Counted from the stretch's first letter, positions 52,207 to 59,674 are shown. The stretch: 64,000 nucleotides of DNA from an uncultured Eubacteriales bacterium (GCA_900546915.1 UREY01000011.1:1-64000); one strand, 5' to 3'. A program made the numbers and translations. The notes: a model not told the origin generated them from the letters alone.

Positions 52207-53075
52207 AGCTGTATCAACAAATAGCGGTCCGGAACGACTGCTATGCCCGCAACCAGGCGGAGCTGGCCAAGGCCCCGGCCAACCGGGACAGCCGGTACGC
52301 CCAGTATTACCGGGGTCCCCGGGGGATCATGGTCCACTCCACCGGCGCCAACAACCCCAATTTGCGCCGCTACGTCCAGCCGGACGACGGCATTTTAGGG
52401 GTCAATTCCAATCAGAATGATTGGAACCGCCCGGGCTTGGAGGTCTGCGTCCACGCCTTTTTGGGACTGACCCAGGCGGGGGAGGTGGCGGCCTATCAGA
52501 TCCTGCCCTGGGAGTACCGGGCCTGGCACTGCGGCGGGGACGCCAACAACACCCACCTGTCTTTTGAAATCTGCGAAGACAATCTTCGGGACCGGGCCTA
52601 CTGGGAAAAGACCTACCGCCTGGCCCGGGAGCTGACTGCGGAGCTGTGCCGCAAATTTGGGCTGGACCCCTTAGCCCCCGGGGTGCTTGTGGACCACGCC
52701 GAGGGGGCCGCCCTGGGGATCGCCAGCAATCACGCCGACGTGGACCACTGGTGGAGCCGGTACGGCGTCACCATGGACGATTTCCGCGCCGACGTAGCCC
52801 GGCTGCTGGAACAGGAGGATGCAGCCCAGGAGGAAGAGGAGGAACCGTCGATGACCCGAGAGGAAATTACGCAACTGGTCAAACAGGACCTGGAGGAGGA
52901 GCGGGATGCCCGCATCTTCCGCAATTTGGCCGACGTCCCGGACTGGGCCGCCGCCACAGCGCAAAAGCTGGTGGAGCGGGGCGCCCTGCAAGGTGACGGG
53001 AAGGCGCTGAATCTGAGCTACGATCTGCTTCGTACCATGGTTGCGCTGGACCGTCTGGGAATCCTGGACGCCTGA
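52203..53075 (+). CDS. Phage endolysin, N-acetylmuramoyl-L-alanine amidase
   Basis: 290 residues. The amidase_2/PGRP domain (about 45-210) has zinc ligands in MVHSTG (His), the active-site Tyr region WEYRAWHCGG, SFEICED and VDHAEG/DVDHWW (His). It cuts the bond between muramic acid and the stem peptide. No signal peptide, as expected for holin-dependent release. After a Glu-rich linker (about 213-225), a C-terminal helical domain (TREEITQLVKQDLEEERD and ADVPDWAAATAQKLVERGAL, SLH-like or wall-binding) ends the protein. Last gene of the phage-like cluster. Confidence 0.9.
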   Translation: MKLYQQIAVRNDCYARNQAELAKAPANRDSRYAQYYRGPRGIMVHSTGANNPNLRRYVQPDDGILGVNSNQNDWNRPGLEVCVHAFLGLTQAGEVAAYQILPWEYRAWHCGGDANNTHLSFEICEDNLRDRAYWEKTYRLARELTAELCRKFGLDPLAPGVLVDHAEGAALGIASNHADVDHWWSRYGVTMDDFRADVARLLEQEDAAQEEEEEPSMTREEITQLVKQDLEEERDARIFRNLADVPDWAAATAQKLVERGALQGDGKALNLSYDLLRTMVALDRLGILDA

Positions 53076-53082
53076 CCCGGCC

Positions 53083-53153
53083 GGGACTGCCCTGGAGGCG
53101 CTTGCCTCCAGGGCCCAAAAAAGTCCCGTTTCCCAGCAATGGTATGGAAACGG
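53083..53153 (+). terminator. Hairpins downstream of the endolysin
   Basis: GCCCTGGAGGC (53089-53099) pairs with GCCTCCAGGGC (53104-53114), and CCGTTTCC (53126-53133) with GGAAACGG (53146-53153). Neither has a proper T-run; the first may still end transcription. Confidence 0.4.
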
Positions 53154-53254
53154 AACTTCATAGTATCTTAACATTTTCAGACTGACTTTTTAATAATTTT
53201 TTGGTATCCTATTCGCACAGTGCTTTTTCATTTTTTTGCCTCTCTTTTGTTGGG

Positions 53255-53298
53255 AAATGCCCCGCTGCCGGTGACCGGACCGGAAGCGGGGCATTTTT
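53255..53298. terminator. Bidirectional terminator at the end of the CNNM gene
   Basis: AAATGCCCCGCT (53255-53266) pairs with AGCGGGGCATTT (53285-53296) and continues TTT; the AAA on the other side gives the minus transcript a U-run. It separates the phage cluster from the CNNM transporter gene. The AT-rich 53155-53250 segment before it has no gene. Confidence 0.75.
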
Positions 53299-53312
53299 CT
53301 AGGCTTGGGCGT

Positions 53313-54656
53313 TTACGGTTCCTTGTCCGGCTCCTCCCCATCCTGGGGGGGATCCAGGAGACAGACCACAGCGCGCTGAACGCGATGATCCTGAATCAGC
53401 TGGACCTTCACCTGCAGGCCGTAGGCTTCCAGCTCCGGCTGGGCTCCGTCGTTGGGAATGGCCCCCAAAGCGCCGAAGACCAAGCCGCCGAAGGTGTCGT
53501 ATTCCTCCAGGGGGAGCTCGACATGCAGCTCCTGGGCGACCTCATCCAGAGGAGCCGAGCCCTGAATCCGCCAGGTGTGGGAATCCACGCGCTCGATCTC
53601 CGGACCGGAGTTGTCCTCCACCGCTTCGTCGTCAAAATCTCCCACCAGCTGCTCCAACAGGTCGTTGATGGTGACGATGCCGCTGAGGCCGCCGTATTCG
53701 TCCAGGACCACGGCAAAGCGGATCCGGCGGCTTTTCATATTCCGGAACAGGACGTCGGCCTTGACGGTCTCCGGCACAAAATAAGCGGGCTTCACTGCCT
53801 GAGCCAGGATGGCTTCCCGGCTGTGGTCGGTGAGGCGGAAATAGTCCTTGGTATTGAGAACGCCCACTACCTGGTCCACGGACTCCTGACACATGGGGTA
53901 CATGCTGTGGCGGCTGCCCCGGATGGTTTCGGCCCATTGCTCCGGCGTCTCGTCCAGCCACAAGAGGTCCACGTCGGTCCGGTGGGTGGCGATTTCGTCT
54001 GCGGTGAGGTCGTCAAATTCAAAGACATTTTGAATGAAGCTCTGCTCCTCCCGGTCTATGGCACCCCGCTCGCCGCCGGCATCCACCATCATCCGGATCT
54101 CCTCTTCGCTGACCTCGTCCTCGTTCCCCTCGGGATCGATGTGCAGCAGGCGCAGGACCCCGTTGACGGAGACCGTCAGCAGCCACACCAGAGGGGCGAA
54201 AAATTTGGAAATGGTGCTGATGAGGCCCGACATGGCCAGAGACAGCTGCTCCGGCTTCTTCATAGCCAGACGCTTGGGCACCAGCTCACCGAAAATCAGG
54301 GTGAAGTAGGACAGAATGATGGTGATGAGAATGACGGAGACGGTGTCCAGCGTCTTGACCGGGACCTTGACGCCCAGGTCTACCAGCCAGTTCACCAGCA
54401 GCTCCGAAAAATTATCCGCCGCGAAGGCGCTGCCCAGGAAGCCGGACAGGGTGATGGCCACTTGAATCGTCGCCAGGAACCGGGCGGGCTGTACGGTCAG
54501 CTTGCGCAGGCGGGCGGCCTTCCGGTTGCCGTCTGCGGCCATGCGTTCCAATTTGGTTTCGTTCACAGACAGAACCGCAATTTCGGCGCAGGCAAAAATG
54601 GCGTTGAGGCCGATGAGCAAGACCTGCAGCAGGATCTGCCATAGAATGTTGTTCAT
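53313..54656 (-). CDS. CNNM/CorC-family (hemolysin C) transporter
   Basis: 447 residues. The N-terminal CNNM membrane domain (DUF21, about 1-180) has four helices and ACAEIAVLSVNETKLERMA and FGELVPKRLAMKKPE signatures. Two CBS domains (about 205-325, MYPMCQESVDQVVGVLNTKDY and VVLDEYGGLSGIVTINDLLEQLVGD) and a CorC_HlyC C-terminal domain (about 345-435) follow. Family members such as MpfA move magnesium, mainly outward in Firmicutes; the CBS pair senses Mg-ATP. GAGGAGG precedes the ATG. No convincing promoter lies between it and the upstream terminator, so it is probably expressed from the promoter at 54871-54844 by read-through of an attenuator. Confidence 0.88.
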   Translation of the reverse strand: MNNILWQILLQVLLIGLNAIFACAEIAVLSVNETKLERMAADGNRKAARLRKLTVQPARFLATIQVAITLSGFLGSAFAADNFSELLVNWLVDLGVKVPVKTLDTVSVILITIILSYFTLIFGELVPKRLAMKKPEQLSLAMSGLISTISKFFAPLVWLLTVSVNGVLRLLHIDPEGNEDEVSEEEIRMMVDAGGERGAIDREEQSFIQNVFEFDDLTADEIATHRTDVDLLWLDETPEQWAETIRGSRHSMYPMCQESVDQVVGVLNTKDYFRLTDHSREAILAQAVKPAYFVPETVKADVLFRNMKSRRIRFAVVLDEYGGLSGIVTINDLLEQLVGDFDDEAVEDNSGPEIERVDSHTWRIQGSAPLDEVAQELHVELPLEEYDTFGGLVFGALGAIPNDGAQPELEAYGLQVKVQLIQDHRVQRAVVCLLDPPQDGEEPDKEP

Positions 54657-54688
54657 GTAATATGTTCCTCCTCATGATGGTGGGCTCC

Positions 54689-54742
54689 AAAAGCGAAAAC
54701 AAGCATAGCCCGCAACCGGAAGGCCCGGCGCAGGCTATGCTT
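54689..54742 (-). terminator. Intrinsic terminator/attenuator between the acidic micro-ORF and the CNNM gene
   Basis: On the minus strand AAGCATAGCC (54742-54733) pairs with GGCTATGCTT (54710-54701), extended by inner GC and CCGG pairs, then GTTTTCGCTTTT (54700-54689). The first two bases of the 5' arm belong to the TAA stop of the micro-ORF, so a ribosome finishing that ORF would cover the arm. Confidence 0.75.
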
Positions 54743-54806
54743 ATTTACTATTTAAGATCCAAATAGGGCAGCTGTCGTGGTCGTCGCTACTGTCGCTGTC
54801 GCTCAT
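54741..54806 (-). CDS. 21-residue acidic micro-ORF, putative leader peptide of the CNNM gene
   Basis: It begins MSDSDSSDDHDSCP and ends with a hydrophobic/basic WILNSK segment: five Asp within residues 3-11, then Cys-Pro. GGAAGGG lies 9 nt before the ATG at 54806; an in-frame ATG at 54824 would give 27 residues but leaves almost no leader. It has its own sigma-A promoter (54871-54844), and its stop codon merges with a terminator stem that precedes the CNNM gene. Runs of acidic residues near the N-terminus are known to destabilise translating ribosomes when magnesium is low (as in E. coli mgtL), so a regulatory leader peptide is the best reading. A stand-alone small peptide is the alternative. 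Confidence 0.55.
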   Translation of the reverse strand: MSDSDSSDDHDSCPIWILNSK

Positions 54807-54843
54807 CGGAGTGATCCCTTCCATTTCATTGTTCTTGCCCTCT

Positions 54844-54871
54844 ATTATACGGCTGCCGAGACAAATGTCAA
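54844..54871 (-). promoter_or_regulatory. Promoter of the micro-ORF-CNNM unit
   Basis: On the minus strand perfect TTGACA (54871-54866), 16-bp spacer, perfect TATAAT (54849-54844). Start point near 54837. Leader AGGGCA just downstream can pair with TGCCCT inside the micro-ORF, a possible alternative structure. Confidence 0.7.
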
Positions 54872-54922
54872 GAGTCAAATTCTCCGATCTGCGCCAGGGG
54901 CTTCCGGCGACGGAGGCTTGCG

Positions 54923-55315
54923 TTATTTTTCCACGATTTCCAGAATCTCCATGGGACAGCTCTTGACGCAGATGCCGCAGGCGATGCACTTGCTCGCCGG
55001 GCCGCCGGAAACGGCGGGAGGAACGATCACATGGAAGGGGCAGACCTCGGCGCACTTGCCGCAGCCTGTGCAGAGCTTCTTGTTGATCATGTACACCCCT
55101 GTTTTGGGGTTCTGGGTGATGGCGCCCGCTTCACAGGCCTTGGCGCACTTGCCGCACTGGATGCAGGTCATGGGCTTTGGCGCGCCGTTTTTTTCCACGA
55201 TCTGAATGCAGGATTTGTCCGGATGGAATTCTTTGTAAAAGGCCCGGGAGCAGGCCTGCACGCACTCCAGGCAAGCCATACAGGCGGCGCCCTTTTTCAC
55301 AGAAAGTTTCTTCAT
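54923..55315 (-). CDS. Polyferredoxin-like protein with four 4Fe-4S motifs
   Basis: 130 residues. Four C-x2-C-x2-C-x3-C motifs: CMACLECVQAC (about 12-22), CIQCGKCAKAC (about 51-61), CTGCGKCAEVCP (about 82-93) and CIACGICVKSCP (about 109-120), predicting up to four 4Fe-4S clusters. No signal peptide or membrane helix: a cytoplasmic electron carrier or a subunit of a larger redox enzyme not encoded nearby. Own promoter at 55377-55349. Between it and the micro-ORF unit there is no terminator that I can see. Confidence 0.88.
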   Translation of the reverse strand: MKKLSVKKGAACMACLECVQACSRAFYKEFHPDKSCIQIVEKNGAPKPMTCIQCGKCAKACEAGAITQNPKTGVYMINKKLCTGCGKCAEVCPFHVIVPPAVSGGPASKCIACGICVKSCPMEILEIVEK

Positions 55316-55348
55316 TGCCAGTCTCCTTCTCTTTTTTTCAACGGTTTC

Positions 55349-55377
55349 ATTATACAGGATTCCGTCTCAAATAGCAA
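55349..55377 (-). promoter_or_regulatory. Promoter of the polyferredoxin gene
   Basis: On the minus strand TTGCTA (55377-55372), 17-bp spacer, perfect TATAAT (55354-55349). Confidence 0.65.
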
Positions 55378-55418
55378 CCGGGATTGGGGAAAATCCCCGG
55401 TAAAAATCCGGTTCCGTC

Positions 55419-56939
55419 TCAGTATCCCAGCCCCAGGAACAGGCCCAGAAGGCCCATCACATCCTCGTCGCCCAGGGCCTGCTGCACGGCGGCGGCGGAC
55501 AGCTCCTGCTTGGCCCCATCGGACAGATGCAGCAGGTCCACCTCCTGGCCCGGCAGCTTTTCCGGGGCTTGCCGGAGAGGAAGGAGGCTGTAGCCCAGGG
55601 AGAAGCTGTCGTCTTCCTCCGGGAATATTTCCATGGTAAACGATACGTCGCCTTCCGCTTCCCGGCGCAGGCTGCCGGAGAAAAGGGTGTCGTCTTGAAT
55701 GCAGAGGCGGTAGGCGCCGTCTTGATCCTGATAGGTCAAGGTGAAGCTCTCTTGCGGCGTCTGCTCCCCGCCGACAACGGTGTTCTGCCAGGTCAGGACG
55801 CCGGATTCCACCCAGATTCCGCCGGTGAGAACCGGCTCTGCGTTGACCGAAAGGCTGTAGCTCTGCCAGAGCTTTTCGGCTCCCGTGAGGCGGAAGGTAT
55901 AGACGTCTATGCCGTCGGTGAGCTCCAGGCAGACCAGCCGGCCCCGGCCGTCCACGGCCACAGTGGGGTCTTGCCAGGAATCCAGCCCGTCTATCCACGC
56001 GTCTACGGCGGCCTCCCACTGGGCTGTGTCGTCGGTGACGGACATGGCTGCAGACTGGAGCATGTTGCTGTTTTCCTTCAAAAACCGGGCGGTGCCCTCC
56101 AGCAGAGCCCGGCGCTTTTCCGGGTTGGAGGTGAGCTGATAGTAGGTCCAGGAGGCGTCCTCGTCTTGGCGGCTGAGGCGCTGGGCATCCAGGGAGCGGA
56201 GATAGGCGGTGAGCTCCTCGCCGCAGGCAGCCTCATATTGCTCCAGCAGAGGGACGTCGGCGCCGGGCTCCGGGACGAGCTGGGCAAAGGAGTCCGGCGA
56301 AAGCAGCTCCTCTCCGGCCGACTCGTTGACGGCGGCGGCCAGCTCCTCCCCCGTGGCGCAGAACACCTGCTCCGGCCACAGCTGGGGGACACAGGCCGAA
56401 ACATCCTCCGGCGTGAGATACAGCTGGGCCCGGATCTCCCCGGCTTCCTCCACACCGAAGGCCAAGGCCACGGCAGTGCGCCTCTGGATGCCGTCGTAAT
56501 CTGCGTCTAAGGTGAGGTACCCCCGGCCCTGGAGCAGCGGCAGCCCTACAGTGGCCTGGGTGGTATATGCGCCCGCCTCGTTCAGGTCTTCCATGGACTG
56601 CCAAGCGGCTGCGGCGTTTTCCAGGGGCTCCAGCTCCTGAGTCAAGAGCTGAACCGTGTGATTGGCGGCCGCCAGGACCTTCCCCAGGGGGCGGTTGAAA
56701 AACAGGACCGCCAGGACCACGGCGGCAATCACCAACAGACCGGCGGCGGAACCCAGACCGATCCAAAGCTTCTTTTTGGACCGTTTGGTCCCGGGGGATT
56801 CCGGCGGAAGGGCTTGCTCCTCTTCCGGGAGCGTCAGGACCGGGGACTGCTCCGGCGCTTGCGCCAGGGGAACGCCGCAGGATGTACACTGGATTGCGGC
56901 GTCCTCGTTCAGAGCGCCGCAGCTTGGACAGGTTTTCAT
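55419..56939 (-). CDS. Zinc-ribbon, single-pass membrane protein with large extracellular domain
   Basis: 506 residues. An N-terminal zinc ribbon (CPSCGALNEDAAIQCTSCG, residues 4-22) faces the cytoplasm. A Pro/Glu linker, a KRSKKK stop-transfer patch and one membrane helix (about 58-82) follow. The remaining 420 residues form an acidic, mostly beta external domain with no motif I recognise. This zinc-ribbon-TM-ectodomain plan is common in Clostridia (YARHG/TcaA-like proteins) and may sense envelope conditions. GAGGTGA precedes the ATG. Promoter at 57022-56994. Function unknown. Confidence 0.7.
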   Translation of the reverse strand: MKTCPSCGALNEDAAIQCTSCGVPLAQAPEQSPVLTLPEEEQALPPESPGTKRSKKKLWIGLGSAAGLLVIAAVVLAVLFFNRPLGKVLAAANHTVQLLTQELEPLENAAAAWQSMEDLNEAGAYTTQATVGLPLLQGRGYLTLDADYDGIQRRTAVALAFGVEEAGEIRAQLYLTPEDVSACVPQLWPEQVFCATGEELAAAVNESAGEELLSPDSFAQLVPEPGADVPLLEQYEAACGEELTAYLRSLDAQRLSRQDEDASWTYYQLTSNPEKRRALLEGTARFLKENSNMLQSAAMSVTDDTAQWEAAVDAWIDGLDSWQDPTVAVDGRGRLVCLELTDGIDVYTFRLTGAEKLWQSYSLSVNAEPVLTGGIWVESGVLTWQNTVVGGEQTPQESFTLTYQDQDGAYRLCIQDDTLFSGSLRREAEGDVSFTMEIFPEEDDSFSLGYSLLPLRQAPEKLPGQEVDLLHLSDGAKQELSAAAVQQALGDEDVMGLLGLFLGLGY

Positions 56940-56993
56940 GTTTTGTCACCTCTCATCAAAATATGGAAAAATGCTCAAATTTTCTTTCTGTTT

Positions 56994-57022
56994 ATCATAC
57001 AGAATTTTACAACGACTGTCAA
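56994..57022 (-). promoter_or_regulatory. Promoter of the zinc-ribbon membrane protein gene
   Basis: On the minus strand perfect TTGACA (57022-57017), 17-bp spacer, TATGAT (56999-56994). Confidence 0.65.
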
Positions 57023-57127
57023 TCCGAAGGTTGACCATAAAGGCGGCAAATTCCCCGGCGGTTTTTCGTATGAAAGTTTCAAAATTTGCAGATACTACCC
57101 TAGCCAGAACTGGAAGGAGGAATTTTT

Positions 57128-57442
57128 GTGAAAAAAGGATCAATTCTTGCAATTGTACTGGCGATTACCGCCATGCTTCTCACCGGCTGCGAAGGCGGCA
57201 ACGTATCCAAGAGCACGGACGGCGTGGTAAACGGCACCAACGGGACCGGCACAGCCACGGTGCCCACCGGGACAAGCAATCCCACCGGGCAGACCCAGAA
57301 CACCACCGCCCACACCGAGGGCGCCGGCGGGGCTACGGAAAGCGCCACCAACGGCACCCACGGCAACGAGGCTACCGGCTCCACCTCCGGCGCCACCGGA
57401 GAGAGCCAAGGGGAAAGCCGGACAGAGAGCACCGGCCGGTAA
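57128..57442 (+). CDS. Small Thr/Gly/Asn-rich lipoprotein
   Basis: 104 residues. A lipoprotein signal peptide ends in the lipobox LLTGC (Cys about 21). The mature part is almost wholly Thr, Gly, Ser, Asn and Ala (GTNGTGTATVPTGTSNPTG), a disordered, glycosylation-prone spacer without a folded domain. The start is GTG at 57128 after AAGGAGG. No clear promoter was found in the 56940-57127 gap. It is convergent with the phosphatase-acetyltransferase gene. Confidence 0.75.
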   Translation: MKKGSILAIVLAITAMLLTGCEGGNVSKSTDGVVNGTNGTGTATVPTGTSNPTGQTQNTTAHTEGAGGATESATNGTHGNEATGSTSGATGESQGESRTESTGR

Positions 57443-57465
57443 GAAGGCCGCCCCAAGGGGCCGCG

Positions 57466-58539
57466 TCAGGGCCGGACTGCAGCCGCATCCCCTGCGGCGG
57501 GAGACGGCTCTGGCGTGTTCCCGGGCAGCCGGTCCCGGGGCGGGGTATCCCAGCTGTAAACGCTGGGGTCCAGATTGCAGGACAGAAGGGCTCCTGCCGG
57601 GCGGAAGCCGTACCGGTCCAGCAGCTCGTCGGGCTCTGCGTCCTGTCGGCGGATGGTGACGGTCTTGTGGCCCCACCGGCGCAGACAGCTGACGGCCTGG
57701 CCCAGGAGCTGATCCTCTCCATATTGTCCCCGGAATTTGTCCGGGAGGAACAGACGGCAAATGCGTCCGGCCTGGCGGTCCAAGCTCAGAAGGCCCACCG
57801 GCTCTTCCTGAGCCATGGCCAAAAAGGAAACGGCGTGCTCCGGCGGCTGGGGCCAGCCCGGCGGGACCTGCCGGTCTATGGACCGGTACCACAGGTTGCA
57901 GCATCTCCGGCTGCTCTGCCGCGATCCCTGCAGAGCCTCCGGCAGGTGGCTGTTATCGTTGAGAAATTCATAGGTGAAGGCGCGGCCGTCCCAAAGGAGC
58001 TTGGACACCGCCGTGTTGTCGCAGTAGGGGACCTGGGCGGGGTCCCGGTGGAAAAACAGCTCCATCAGCACCCCCCGCAGGACGGCGCTGTGACAGAAAA
58101 TGGCGATGGTTTTCTCCGGGAACCGGGCGGCGGCCGCTTTCATGCCCCGGATGAAGCGGGAGGTATATTCATGGAAGCCCTCGGCGCCCTCCAGCTGCCA
58201 GGCGACCGGGTTCCGGCGGAAGCAGGCGATGGCTTCGGCTTCTACCCGCTCCAGGTAGCCGAAAGGCAGATCCTCCCACCGGCCCAGACGGATCTCCCGG
58301 AATGCAGGGTCCCGGTACAAGGGCAGACGCTTCGGCAGGTAGACCGCTCGGGCGGTGAGACTGGCCCGGGTTAGGTCGCTGGAGAAGCAGGCGTCCACCG
58401 GAATTTCCCGAAACCGCCGGGCCAGGGCTTCGGTCTGCCGGAAGCCGGTGGGAGTTAAAAGGGTGTCGTATTGGCCGTGAATCCGGCGAAAGGCATTGCC
58501 CTCCGCCTCTCCATGGCGCACCAGATAGATTGTGGTCAT
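57466..58539 (-). CDS. Histidine phosphatase-GNAT acetyltransferase fusion
   Basis: 357 residues. The first 200 are a phosphoglycerate-mutase-like histidine phosphatase: IYLVRHGEAEGN (phosphorylated His8), RRIHGQYDTLLTPTG, and the second catalytic His in IAIFCHSAVLRG (about 148). Residues about 205-325 look like a GNAT domain: AMAQEEPVGLLSLD (beta4), RICRLFLPDKFRGQYGEDQLLGQAV (the R/Q-x-x-G-x-G/A CoA loop, degenerate as FRGQYG), and LDRYGFRPAG. Substrates unknown; the two activities could act on one metabolite. It begins 9 bp after pyrF and is cotranscribed with it. Confidence 0.75.
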   Translation of the reverse strand: MTTIYLVRHGEAEGNAFRRIHGQYDTLLTPTGFRQTEALARRFREIPVDACFSSDLTRASLTARAVYLPKRLPLYRDPAFREIRLGRWEDLPFGYLERVEAEAIACFRRNPVAWQLEGAEGFHEYTSRFIRGMKAAAARFPEKTIAIFCHSAVLRGVLMELFFHRDPAQVPYCDNTAVSKLLWDGRAFTYEFLNDNSHLPEALQGSRQSSRRCCNLWYRSIDRQVPPGWPQPPEHAVSFLAMAQEEPVGLLSLDRQAGRICRLFLPDKFRGQYGEDQLLGQAVSCLRRWGHKTVTIRRQDAEPDELLDRYGFRPAGALLSCNLDPSVYSWDTPPRDRLPGNTPEPSPAAGDAAAVRP

Positions 58540-58548
58540 TGGATTCCC

Positions 58549-59472
58549 TCACATAATTACAGTGTATTTTCCCAGATCTTTTTTCATCTTTTCCGCAGCT
58601 TGGACGGCTTGATTTACATAATCTTCTCCCTGGCTTTCGCCTTGCCGCCAGGCGCCTAAAATGCTCCGGGAGGCGCAGACGACGGCTCCGTGTCCGAACC
58701 GGTCGAAGGCGTACTGAACGTTTTTTGCCGTGCCGCCCTGGACGCCGTAGCCCGGGACCAGAAAGAACATCCGGTCGTACTTGGCCCGCAGGCTTTTCAG
58801 AACCTGGGGATACGAGGCGCCCACCACGGCGGCTACCTGGGAATAGCCGCATTTGCCGTACAAATCGCTGCCCCAGCGGCTGACCAAATCGGCCATCGCC
58901 GTGTGAACCAGCCGCCCGCCGGTGAGCAGGTCCTGGACCTCCACCGAGGAGCGGTTTGAGGTTTTTACCACGAGGAACAGGTTTTTTTCTTCCTCCCGGC
59001 AATAGGGCAAAAAGGGCTTCACGCTGTCGCTGCCCAGGTAACCGTGGAGGGTTACGGCGTCACAGGGATACGGCCGGTATCCGGGCCCGGCGGCCTCCAC
59101 CGTACCGAAGACGGAGGCGGCGCAGAGCTGAGCCGTGCCGGTAACATCGCCCCGCATCAGGTCCAGCAGGACGTAATACCCCCGGTCCCGGGCATCGCGC
59201 AGGACCTCCTGCATGGCGGCGACCCCGGCGCTGCCCAGGGCGTGGAAGCAGGCGCTTTGCACCTTCACCGCCGGGACCAGCCCCTGCAGGCCGTCCATCA
59301 GCTCCCGGCAGAACCGGCGGTAGGCCGCTGCCGCAGCTTCCGGCGTCGCGCCCAGCTCCTGCCGGGCCTCCTCAAGCAGGTACCCCGGCACCACCTCCGG
59401 CGTGGGGTCCAGCCCCACCATGGAGGGATTTTTGAGGGCGCGGATTTTTTCCTGCAATGTGTCGATGGACAT
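58549..59472 (-). CDS. pyrF: Orotidine-5'-phosphate decarboxylase family protein (type 2), catalytic Lys replaced
   Basis: 307 residues. NPSMVGLDPTPEVVP (about 15-29), VPAVKVQ with the first active-site Lys70, VTLHGYLGSDSVKPF (about 140-154), VVKTSNRSSVEVQD and the phosphate loop LVPGYGVQGG (about 238-247) place it in the type-2 OMP decarboxylase family. The D-x-K-x-x-D motif reads DLMRGD (residues 104-109), with Met106 (codon at 59157-59155) in place of the proton-donating Lys. It may be a paralogue with another role, or inactive. No other pyrimidine genes are nearby. The name is by family only. Confidence 0.7.
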   Translation of the reverse strand: MSIDTLQEKIRALKNPSMVGLDPTPEVVPGYLLEEARQELGATPEAAAAAYRRFCRELMDGLQGLVPAVKVQSACFHALGSAGVAAMQEVLRDARDRGYYVLLDLMRGDVTGTAQLCAASVFGTVEAAGPGYRPYPCDAVTLHGYLGSDSVKPFLPYCREEEKNLFLVVKTSNRSSVEVQDLLTGGRLVHTAMADLVSRWGSDLYGKCGYSQVAAVVGASYPQVLKSLRAKYDRMFFLVPGYGVQGGTAKNVQYAFDRFGHGAVVCASRSILGAWRQGESQGEDYVNQAVQAAEKMKKDLGKYTVIM

Positions 59473-59507
59473 GCGAATTCCCCCTGATCATTTTGCTTTT
59501 TTGTTGT

Positions 59508-59536
59508 ATCATAGCAGAAATTCCGCGAAATTTGAA
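59508..59536 (-). promoter_or_regulatory. Probable promoter of the pyrF-like gene
   Basis: On the minus strand TTCAAA (59536-59531), 17-bp spacer, TATGAT (59513-59508). Confidence 0.4.
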
Positions 59537-59650
59537 GCCCCAGATCTCTCCTTTCCTGGAAATTCAGGCCTTTGGCTGCTCCCGGCGGGAAGGGGCGGGG
59601 CCTGGTTTCCGGTTTTTCCTGTCCGGGCCGGGCGGTCCGGCGGCGGGGTG

Positions 59651-59674
59651 CCCTTTCGGGGCGGCCCGAAAGGG
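59651..59674. repeat. Perfect 10-bp inverted repeat in the 59473-59940 gap
   Basis: CCCTTTCGGG (59651-59660), GCGG, CCCGAAAGGG (59665-59674). No T-run on either strand. The rest of the gap holds only the two divergent promoters. Confidence 0.5.

Noticed and set aside
43900..53250. attL/attR direct repeats flanking the phage-like cluster
   Set aside because: I found no convincing long direct repeat between the two flanks and no tRNA gene at either edge. A computed repeat search could still find one.
53182..53298. Possible small RNA with promoter CTGACT-N17-TATCCT ending at the bidirectional terminator
   Set aside because: The -35 and -10 matches are weak and the region is T-rich by composition, so not supported as a feature.
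57031..57074. TTGACC as a promoter for the lipoprotein gene
   Set aside because: The nearest -10-like hexamer (57069) is 32 bp away, too far for a functional spacer.
56662..58374. 570-codon plus-strand frame overlapping the lipoprotein and phosphatase genes
   Set aside because: Arg/His-rich shadow product. The real genes in the region have signal peptide, lipobox or catalytic motifs in other frames.
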